NCBI GenBank assembly: GCA_009781575.1
Contig: WQXW01000153.1
Coordinates: 1 to 5,319, forward strand
Length of the DNA stretch: 5,319 nt
Origin: Solirubrobacterales bacterium
GTDB taxonomy: Bacteria; Actinomycetota; Thermoleophilia; Solirubrobacterales; Solirubrobacteraceae
Reading direction: 5' to 3'
Under the pieces are notes generated by a model, which made no database searches, was not told where the DNA came from, and saw only the letters and a program-made list of their open reading frames with translations. Made by a program: the position numbers and the translations under genes. How positions within the stretch are numbered: the first letter of the stretch is position 1; each line of letters begins with the position of its first letter. Below, piece after piece: positions 1 to 4,491 of this stretch.

Positions 1-1614
1 GATCACAAGCGGATCGGGATCCTCTACATGGTCACCACGTTCGTGTTCTTCCTGCTGGGCGGCGTCGAGGCGCTGATGATGCGCCTGCAGCTGGGCGCGC
101 CCGAAAACACGCTGGTCACACCTCAGATCTACAACCAGCTTTTCACGATGCACGGCACCACGATGATCTTCCTCTTCCTCGTGCCGATGATGGCGGGCCT
201 CGCCAACTATTTCGTGCCGCTCATGGTGGGCGCACGCGACATGGCCTACCCCCGGCTGAACGCGCTCTCCTACTGGCTGCTGTTGGCCGGTGGCATCGTG
301 TTCTACGCCTCCGTGTTCTGGAACCCCCCGGAAGCGGGCTGGTCGAGCTATGTGCCGCTCTCCAACTCGCTCTTCTCTCCCGGCGGCGGCCAGGACGCGT
401 GGATCTTCCTGATCCACCTCACCGGCCTCTCCTCGATGCTCGGCGCGATCAACTTCTACGCCACGATCGCCAACATGCGCGCGCCCGGCATGAGCTGGGG
501 GCGGTTGCCGCTGTTCATCTGGGCCGTGCTCACCTATTCGGTGCTGATCATCTTCGCGATGCCCGTGATCGCCGGCGCGGTCACCCTGCTGCTGACCGAC
601 CGCCACTTCGGCACTCACTTCTTCGATCCCGCGCAGGGCGGCTCGGCGCTGTTGTGGCAGCACCTGTTCTGGTTCTTCGGGCACCCCGAGGTGTACATCA
701 TGGTGCTGCCGGGCTTCGGGATCGTCTCCGAGATCCTGCCGGTGTTCGCCCGCAAGCCGATCTTCGGCTACCGCGCGGTGGCGGTGGCCACCGTGGCGAT
801 CGCGTTTCTCGGCTTCCTCACGTGGGCCCACCACATGTTCGCCACCCCCACGCCGGTCGCGATCCTCATCTCGGTGATGATCACCTCGTTTTTGATCGCC
901 GTGCCCACGGGGGTGAAGATCTTCAACTGGATCGCCACGCTGTGGCGGGGCACGATCGAATTCCGCACGCCGTTGCTGTTCTGCGTGGGCTTCCTCGCGC
1001 TGTTCACGATCGGCGGCATCTCCGGCGTGTTTTTGGCGATCTTCCCCGTCGACTGGCAGCTGAATGAAACGTATTTCGTGGTCGCGCACATCCACTTCGT
1101 GCTGATGGGCGGCTCCGCGTTCACGGTGTTCGCGGCGATCTACTACTGGTTCCCCAAGATCACCGGGCGCATGCTCCACGAAGGGCTCGGCAAGCTCAGC
1201 TTCTGGCTGATGTTCATTGGCTTTCTGGCGACCTTCCTCATCCAGCACGCGATGGGCCTGGAAGGCATGCCCCGGCGCGTGTACGAGTATTCCAACACCG
1301 GCAACCTGCCCGTCTACAACCTGATCTCCACGGTCGGCGCGTTCATACTCGGCCTCGGCGTGCTGATGACAGTCATCAACGTGGTGCGCAGCGTGCGGCG
1401 GGGGCTGCCGGCCGGCCCCGATCCCTGGAAGGGCAACACGCTCGAGTGGTTCACCACCTCCCCGCCGCCGGTCAACAACTTCGATGTGATCCCCCGCGTG
1501 CGCTCGGCCGAACCGATGAAGGACATCCGCCGCGAGATCGAGCGGCGCACGGCGCCGACCCCCGCTCCGGGCCGCGCCACGGTGCCCACCGGCGCCACGC
1601 AGGTCGGGGTGTGA
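1..1614 (+). CDS. ctaD: Cytochrome c oxidase subunit I (aa3-type), copy 1, 5'-truncated by window edge
   Basis: This is the catalytic, 12-helix membrane subunit of a haem-copper oxidase, which reduces O2 to water and pumps protons. The frame is open from base 1, and 537 codons are visible. The first residues (DHKRIGILY) match the family start just before helix I, so only a short N-terminus, or an extension, is missing; the ATG at 28 is internal. Counting from the first codon, haem a ligands are H51 and H365, the haem a3 ligand is H363, and CuB ligands are H228, H277 and H278. Y232 of HPEVY is the residue that cross-links to a CuB histidine. D80/N87 and E230 mark the D channel, K306 the K channel, and R425/R426 contact the haem propionates. 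This pattern assigns it to the A family. Odd point: the pair that is usually HD ahead of TYFVVAH is N355-E356, altering the Mg/Mn site. The stop lies 4 nt before ctaB. Confidence 0.97.
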   Translation, partial: DHKRIGILYMVTTFVFFLLGGVEALMMRLQLGAPENTLVTPQIYNQLFTMHGTTMIFLFLVPMMAGLANYFVPLMVGARDMAYPRLNALSYWLLLAGGIVFYASVFWNPPEAGWSSYVPLSNSLFSPGGGQDAWIFLIHLTGLSSMLGAINFYATIANMRAPGMSWGRLPLFIWAVLTYSVLIIFAMPVIAGAVTLLLTDRHFGTHFFDPAQGGSALLWQHLFWFFGHPEVYIMVLPGFGIVSEILPVFARKPIFGYRAVAVATVAIAFLGFLTWAHHMFATPTPVAILISVMITSFLIAVPTGVKIFNWIATLWRGTIEFRTPLLFCVGFLALFTIGGISGVFLAIFPVDWQLNETYFVVAHIHFVLMGGSAFTVFAAIYYWFPKITGRMLHEGLGKLSFWLMFIGFLATFLIQHAMGLEGMPRRVYEYSNTGNLPVYNLISTVGAFILGLGVLMTVINVVRSVRRGLPAGPDPWKGNTLEWFTTSPPPVNNFDVIPRVRSAEPMKDIRREIERRTAPTPAPGRATVPTGATQVGV

Positions 1615-1618
1615 TGGG

Positions 1619-2557
1619 ATGGGCGTGATGGATCGCGCGCCCACACCGCTTGTCGTGGCCGGCGATGCGCTGAGCCCTCGCCTGGGGCGCGCGCCGCGCG
1701 CGCGCCAACTGGTGAGCGACCACCTCGAGCTGACCAAGCCCAAGGTCCAGTCGCTGCTGTTGCTCACCACCGTCGCCACCATGTATGTGGCCGGCGACCC
1801 CTCGCCCGCGCTCGTGGCGCTCACCTGCCTGGGCGGCTATCTCTCGGCGGGCGGCGCCGGCGCGGTCAACCACTGGTTCGACCGCGACATCGACGCGCGC
1901 ATGGCGCGCACCGCCAACCGCCCGGTGCCCGCCGGTCGCGTGAGCCCCCAAGCCGCGCTCATCTTCGGCTGCGCGCTGGCCGCGCTCTCCTTCGCCGAGC
2001 TCTCGCTCACGGTCAACGTGCTGGCCGCGGCGCTCGCGCTCGCCGGCTTTTTGGGTTACGTGCTGGTGTACACGGTGTGGCTGAAGCGCCGCACTCCACA
2101 GAACATCGTGATCGGCGGCGCCGCCGGCGCGATGCCGCCGCTCGTCGCCTGGGCCGCGGTGCGCGGCTCGCTCTCCGGCACCGCGGTGCTGCTGTTCTTC
2201 ATCGTGTTCTTCTGGACCCCACCCCACTTCTGGGCGCTCTCGCTGCTGATGCGCGACGAGTACGAGGCGGTGGGGATCCCGATGCTCCCGGTCGCGCGCG
2301 GCGAGGCGGAGACCCGCCGCCAGATCCTGCTGTACACGGTCCTGCTGTACGCGGTCACGCAGCTGCCCTTCTGCGCTGGCGGCTTCGGCGGGATCTACCT
2401 CGCCGGCTCGCTGGCGCTCGGCCTGGGCTTCATCGCCGGCGCCGTGCGCCTGTACCGCCGCGCCGATCGCCGCTCCGCGCTGCAGCTGTACCTCTTCTCG
2501 CTCCTTTATCTCGCGCTGCTGTTCTGCACGATGGTGCTCGACGCCAAGCTGTGGTGA
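1619..2557 (+). CDS. ctaB: Protohaem IX farnesyltransferase (haem O synthase)
   Basis: A UbiA-superfamily integral membrane prenyltransferase that adds a farnesyl group to protohaem to make haem O, the precursor of haem A for aa3 oxidases. It has 312 residues, within the usual range, with multiple hydrophobic spans. The first prenyl-diphosphate-binding motif is NHWFDRDID (N84, D88, D92), followed by ARTANRP (about 96-102). The second conserved block, YTVWLKRRTPQNIVIGGAAG, spans 151-170 with PP at 173-174. The signature FWTPPHFWALSL lies at about 198-209, and MLPVARGEAETRRQI at about 222-236. The start at 1619 lies 4 nt after the ctaD stop; an ATG three codons later (1628) is equally possible because no strong ribosome-binding site precedes either. 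Its place directly behind subunit I is a common arrangement and suggests cotranslation with the oxidase it serves. Confidence 0.96.
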   Translation: MGVMDRAPTPLVVAGDALSPRLGRAPRARQLVSDHLELTKPKVQSLLLLTTVATMYVAGDPSPALVALTCLGGYLSAGGAGAVNHWFDRDIDARMARTANRPVPAGRVSPQAALIFGCALAALSFAELSLTVNVLAAALALAGFLGYVLVYTVWLKRRTPQNIVIGGAAGAMPPLVAWAAVRGSLSGTAVLLFFIVFFWTPPHFWALSLLMRDEYEAVGIPMLPVARGEAETRRQILLYTVLLYAVTQLPFCAGGFGGIYLAGSLALGLGFIAGAVRLYRRADRRSALQLYLFSLLYLALLFCTMVLDAKLW

Positions 2558-2578
2558 GGCTGTAGTGTTCGCGCCGCG

Positions 2579-2692
2579 ATGATGACCCGCCGGCTGGCAC
2601 GCAAGAACATCCGCACCGGCCTGATCGTCGGCGCGATCTGCATGTTCATGTTCGGCCTCACCTTCGTGGTGGCCGCGGTGTACGTGTCGTGA
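2579..2692 (+). CDS. 37-aa single-span membrane microprotein, CoxF/COA3-like oxidase assembly factor candidate
   Basis: A short open frame between ctaB and the next gene. It has a basic N-terminus (MMTRRLARKN), a glycine-containing start of the span (IRTGLIVGAI), then a single hydrophobic helix ending VVAAVYVS, with almost no tail. The layout R-[RK]-N-x-x-T-G-L followed by one transmembrane helix recalls the bacterial CoxF-type small assembly proteins and the core of mitochondrial COA3, which help subunit I mature; this is my recognition of a pattern and not a computed match. Support for its being real: it fits between ctaB (21-nt gap) and the downstream gene, and its TGA overlaps that gene's GTG start (GTGA), implying translational coupling. 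ATG at 2582 is an alternative start. The nearest SD-like GAGG (2556-2559) is too distant to be convincing, so reinitiation after ctaB is likely. Confidence 0.68.
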   Translation: MMTRRLARKNIRTGLIVGAICMFMFGLTFVVAAVYVS

Positions 2693-2910
2693 GCCCACTC
2701 GAGCCCGAGCCGCCGCCCGCCGGCGAAGAGATCCATCTTCCCGGGCCCAGCCTGCTGCCGGTGCTCACCGCCGTCGGCATCACACTGGCGCTGGTCGGCA
2801 TCACCACCTTCATCGAGCTCACGATCGCCGGCGCGATCCTGACAATCGTCTGCGTGATCCGCTGGATCTCGCAGACCCGCGCGGAAGTCGACGAGCTGCC
2901 CGGCGGCTGA
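2689..2910 (+). CDS. Small two-span membrane protein, probable cytochrome oxidase subunit IV-like
   Basis: A 73-aa protein with a GTG start overlapping the preceding stop by 4 nt. The N-terminus is proline- and glutamate-rich (residues 2-14), followed by IHLPGPSLLPVL, a first hydrophobic span at about 22-42, a second at about 44-60, and a short polar tail ending in EVDELPGG. The P-x-x-S-x-x-P entry into a hydrophobic hairpin resembles motifs I recall in small accessory subunits and C-terminal hairpins of bacterial haem-copper oxidases, so it probably packs against subunit I. It is shorter than the four-helix actinobacterial CtaF, so I do not assign that symbol. The last member of the left operon; the next gene is on the opposite strand. 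The reading frame and coupling are well supported, the exact family less so. Confidence 0.72.
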   Translation: MSPLEPEPPPAGEEIHLPGPSLLPVLTAVGITLALVGITTFIELTIAGAILTIVCVIRWISQTRAEVDELPGG

Positions 2911-2927
2911 GCTCCCGGCCGCCCGGC
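2898..2927 (+). terminator. Candidate stem-loop terminator at the end of the left oxidase operon
   Basis: Bases 2898-2907 (GCCCGGCGGC) can pair with 2918-2927 (GCCGCCCGGC) at 9 of 10 positions, with one C-C mismatch and a 10-base loop that includes the stop codon of the 73-aa gene. There is no T-run after it. Such hairpins arise by chance in DNA this GC-rich, so the claim rests mainly on its position at the operon end. Confidence 0.3.
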
Positions 2928-2998
2928 CCCCGAGCCGCCCCGCGGCCGTCATCGAGCGCCCCGGCCCCCGAGCCGCCCCGCGGCCGTCATCGAGCGCC
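2923..2998. repeat. Perfect 38-bp tandem direct repeat, two copies
   Basis: The unit beginning CCGGCCCCCGAGCCGCCCCG and ending CGTCATCGAGCGCC occurs at 2923-2960 and again, identically, at 2961-2998. A degraded start of a third unit (CGGCCCC, then GGGCGCGAG) follows from 2999. It lies between two convergent genes. The period is not a multiple of three and no gene runs through it, so it is a non-coding duplication, most simply replication slippage. The rest of the spacer up to 3104 contains only GC-rich sequence and the hairpin at 3072-3092. Confidence 0.95.
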
Positions 2999-3071
2999 CG
3001 GCCCCGGGCGCGAGCACACCGGCGGCGGTGGGGGGCCGCGCGGTCCCTCGTCCACGCGGCCCTGGCGTCGC

Positions 3072-3092
3072 GCGCCCGCGGTGCGCGGGCGC
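3072..3092 (-). terminator. GC-rich perfect hairpin, candidate terminator of the CBS gene
   Basis: GCGCCCGCG (3072-3080) and CGCGGGCGC (3084-3092) form a perfect 9-bp stem with a 3-base loop. It lies 12 nt past the stop of the minus-strand CBS-domain gene. No T-tract follows on either strand, so it would be a non-canonical terminator. It could act in both directions between the convergent genes. Confidence 0.42.
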
Positions 3093-3104
3093 TCGCACTC
3101 GCCG

Positions 3105-3518
3105 TCAACCCACCGCCGCGCCCGCGGGCACCGCGCACGCCGCGCCGTCGCTGGTCCAGCAGCGCACGACGTCGCGAACCGACAGGATGCCCGCGACCTC
3201 CCCTCGATCGCACACGATCAGATGGCGAAAGCCGCGCCTGACCATCACCGCGGCGGCCTCCTCGAGCGTCCATTCGGGCGCCGCGTACACCACGTCGCGG
3301 GTGAGATGGTCGGCCACAGTCTCCCGATCGGGCTCCTCGCCGGCGGCCACCGAGCGCAGCAGGTCGCGCTCGGTGATGATCCCCGGCCCGTGGCCGTCGG
3401 GGTCCATCACCACGGCGGCCCCCACGTCGCGGCCGGCCATCAGTCGCGCGGTGACTCGCAGCGTGTGGCCTGGACCGACGGTGAGCACCGTCTCCCGCAT
3501 CCCGTCTCGAACCCGCAT
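3105..3518 (-). CDS. CBS-domain-pair protein (137 aa)
   Basis: A small soluble protein made of one tandem pair of CBS domains (Bateman module), a fold that binds adenine nucleotides and usually regulates a partner. CBS1 covers about residues 2-60, starting RVRDGMRETVLTV and closing with GIITERDLLRSVAAG. CBS2 covers about 66-122, with APEWTLEEAAAVMVRRGFRHL and closing GILSVRDVVRCW. The two G-I-[IL]-[TS]-x-R-D motifs are the classic ends of each domain. No enzymatic, DNA-binding or membrane domain is attached, so its partner is unknown. The start at 3518 is chosen because AAAGGAG lies 7 nt upstream and a good promoter sits about 76 nt further up; the longer frame upstream has no domain content. 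It is transcribed divergently from ctaC and convergently with the left oxidase operon, so a role in regulating respiration is possible but unproven. Confidence 0.93.
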   Translation of the reverse strand: MRVRDGMRETVLTVGPGHTLRVTARLMAGRDVGAAVVMDPDGHGPGIITERDLLRSVAAGEEPDRETVADHLTRDVVYAAPEWTLEEAAAVMVRRGFRHLIVCDRGEVAGILSVRDVVRCWTSDGAACAVPAGAAVG

Positions 3519-3525
3519 ATTCGAG

Positions 3526-3532
3526 CTCCTTT
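3526..3532 (-). promoter_or_regulatory. Shine-Dalgarno sequence of the CBS gene
   Basis: On the minus strand this reads AAAGGAG, separated by 7 nt from the ATG at 3518. It is the clearest ribosome-binding site in the window, and it fixes the start of the 137-aa CBS protein against the much longer open frame that continues upstream. Confidence 0.9.
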
Positions 3533-3593
3533 CGACCGTGTCGTGATGCGCCCGCGGCCCGAGCCGCGCCCGGACCCTTGCAACGATTGCCTC

Positions 3594-3622
3594 AATGTAC
3601 AGCGGAGCGGAGCGGCGGTCAA
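3594..3622 (-). promoter_or_regulatory. Sigma70-type promoter for the CBS gene
   Basis: Read on the minus strand: TTGACC (3617-3622) as -35, a 17-bp spacer, and TACATT (3594-3599) as -10. Five of six -35 bases match the consensus, including TTGA; the -10 keeps TA at the start and T at the end; the spacing is ideal. Transcription would start near 3587, giving a leader of about 70 nt to the SD and ATG. An imperfect palindrome, GCAA-CGA-TTGC (3580-3590), sits right at the predicted start and could be an operator. No comparable forward-strand promoter for ctaC was found in this divergent spacer. Confidence 0.68.
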
Positions 3623-3658
3623 GGCCGTGGCGGCCATGCATTAGGATCCTCCCGTGAT

Positions 3659-3688
3659 GGAGGTTCTGGTCTCGGAGGTGCTGGTCCC
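3659..3688. repeat. Imperfect 15-bp tandem repeat upstream of ctaC
   Basis: GGAGGTTCTGGTCTC (3659-3673) is followed directly by GGAGGTGCTGGTCCC (3674-3688), identical at 13 of 15 positions. It lies about 75-105 bp before the ctaC start in the divergent spacer, where regulator-binding repeats would be expected, but nothing in the sequence identifies a regulator. Confidence 0.75.
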
Positions 3689-3731
3689 GGGTCGTCACGG
3701 GTCTTTTGCACGCCAGAGGGGTCCGCTCGGA

Positions 3732-3759
3732 GGAGCCGCCGGCCCGGGAGCCGCCGGCC
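3732..3759. repeat. 13-bp direct repeat with 15-bp period just ahead of ctaC
   Basis: GGAGCCGCCGGCC occurs at 3732-3744 and again, perfectly, at 3747-3759. The second copy begins with GGAG, 12 nt before the ctaC ATG at 3763, so it contains the only plausible, if rather distant, ribosome-binding site for that gene. Each copy also contains the self-complementary GCCGGC, allowing alternative base pairing in the mRNA leader. Confidence 0.8.
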
Positions 3760-3762
3760 TGC

Positions 3763-4491
3763 ATGTATAGGCGCTCGCTGCTGTGGGCGGTGATCGCCGG
3801 ACTGATCGCCATCGCGGCGGGCATCGCGCTGAGCTACGCGATCCCGTGGTTCCCGGTGGAGGCCTCCACCCAGGCGCACCGCACCGACACGCTCTACCAC
3901 GTGCTGGTGATCGCCTCGGTGCCGATCTTCGTGCTGGTGTGCACCGTGGTGCTGTACTCGGTGTTCATGTTCCGCATGCGCCCCGGGCAGGAGCTCGAGG
4001 ACGGGCCGCCGATCCACGGCAACACCCGTCTGGAGGTCTTCTGGACGGTGGTGCCGGCGGCGCTGCTGATGAGCCTCGTGGCCTACTCGTTCGTGGTGTT
4101 GCACGAAAACGAAAAGCGCCCCGCACGGGAGATCCAGGTGGGCGTGATCGGGCGGCAGTTCGCCTGGAGCTACGTGTATCCGCCCTCGGTTACCGGCGGC
4201 GCCGCGCTCGCGTCCAACGAACTGTATCTGCCCGACAACGAGTCGGTGCGCTTCGACATCCACTCGCGCGATGTGATCCACGCCTTCTGGATTCCCGCGT
4301 TCAGGCTGCAGATCGACGCGGTGCCGGGCATCGTGACCCACTACCGCGCGACCCCCGATCGGCTGGGCACCTACCCGGTGGTGTGCAACCTGCTGTGCGG
4401 CCTTGGCCACTCGCTGATGCGCTCCGCCGCGCACGTGGTGCGCCCGGCGCAATTCCACGCGTGGATCCAGAGCCAGGTGCACGCGTCATGA
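3763..4491 (+). CDS. ctaC: Cytochrome c oxidase subunit II with CuA domain
   Basis: The subunit that accepts electrons from cytochrome c at the binuclear CuA centre and passes them to subunit I. It has 242 residues. Hydrophobic segments lie at about 6-28 (signal or anchor, no lipobox), 44-70 and 92-113; the last contains the family motif LEVFWTVVPAALL. The periplasmic cupredoxin domain runs from about 121, with the electron-entry aromatic patch QFAWSYVYP (W135). CuA ligands are H173 (DVIHAFWIP), C208, C212, H216 and M219. Odd point: the usual C-x-E-x-C is C-N-L-L-C, so the Glu whose side chain ligates the interface Mg is Leu210. No cytochrome c domain is fused. The start at 3763 gives a normal N-terminus; an in-frame TTG at 3706 would add 19 residues rich in Pro, Glu and Arg before the membrane segment and is less likely. 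The stop overlaps the second ctaD start (ATGA). Confidence 0.95.
   Translation: MYRRSLLWAVIAGLIAIAAGIALSYAIPWFPVEASTQAHRTDTLYHVLVIASVPIFVLVCTVVLYSVFMFRMRPGQELEDGPPIHGNTRLEVFWTVVPAALLMSLVAYSFVVLHENEKRPAREIQVGVIGRQFAWSYVYPPSVTGGAALASNELYLPDNESVRFDIHSRDVIHAFWIPAFRLQIDAVPGIVTHYRATPDRLGTYPVVCNLLCGLGHSLMRSAAHVVRPAQFHAWIQSQVHAS

Noticed and set aside
1472..2698. Long minus-strand open frame opposite ctaB (about 400 codons)
   Set aside because: It is rich in Arg, Gly, Ala, His and Glu in the way antisense frames of GC-rich genes are, and it overlaps a strongly supported enzyme gene.
2911..3104. CRISPR array or mobile element suggested by the direct repeat
   Set aside because: The repeats are directly adjacent without spacers, and there are no terminal inverted repeats, transposase or cas genes.
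2506..3273. Minus-strand frame running through the 38-bp repeat and the small-subunit gene
   Set aside because: It crosses both coding directions and the non-coding repeat; low-complexity Arg/Gly/Ala sequence, no motifs.
3028..3644. Plus-strand open frames opposite the CBS gene
   Set aside because: They are Arg/Ser/Pro-rich without recognisable motifs, while the minus strand encodes a clear CBS pair with a promoter and SD.
3642..3647. TAGGAT as a forward -10 element for ctaC
   Set aside because: No acceptable -35 hexamer lies 16-18 bp upstream; left unassigned.
3686..3707. CCCG/CGGG hairpin followed by TCTTTT as an attenuator before ctaC
   Set aside because: The stem is only 4 bp with an 8-base loop, too weak to support a terminator call.
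3706..3762. TTG start giving a 261-aa subunit II
   Set aside because: The added 19 residues are rich in Pro, Glu and Arg and precede the natural membrane segment; the 13-bp repeat explains the open frame. ATG at 3763 is more typical of the family.
3519..3824. A 102-codon in-frame upstream extension of the CBS gene on the minus strand
   Set aside because: It has no domain-like content, overlaps the start of ctaC, and lies upstream of or across a clear promoter and SD that fix the start at 3518.
3619..4482. Long minus-strand open frame opposite ctaC
   Set aside because: The composition (His/Arg/Gly-rich, no domain) is that of an antisense shadow; the sense frame has all CuA motifs.
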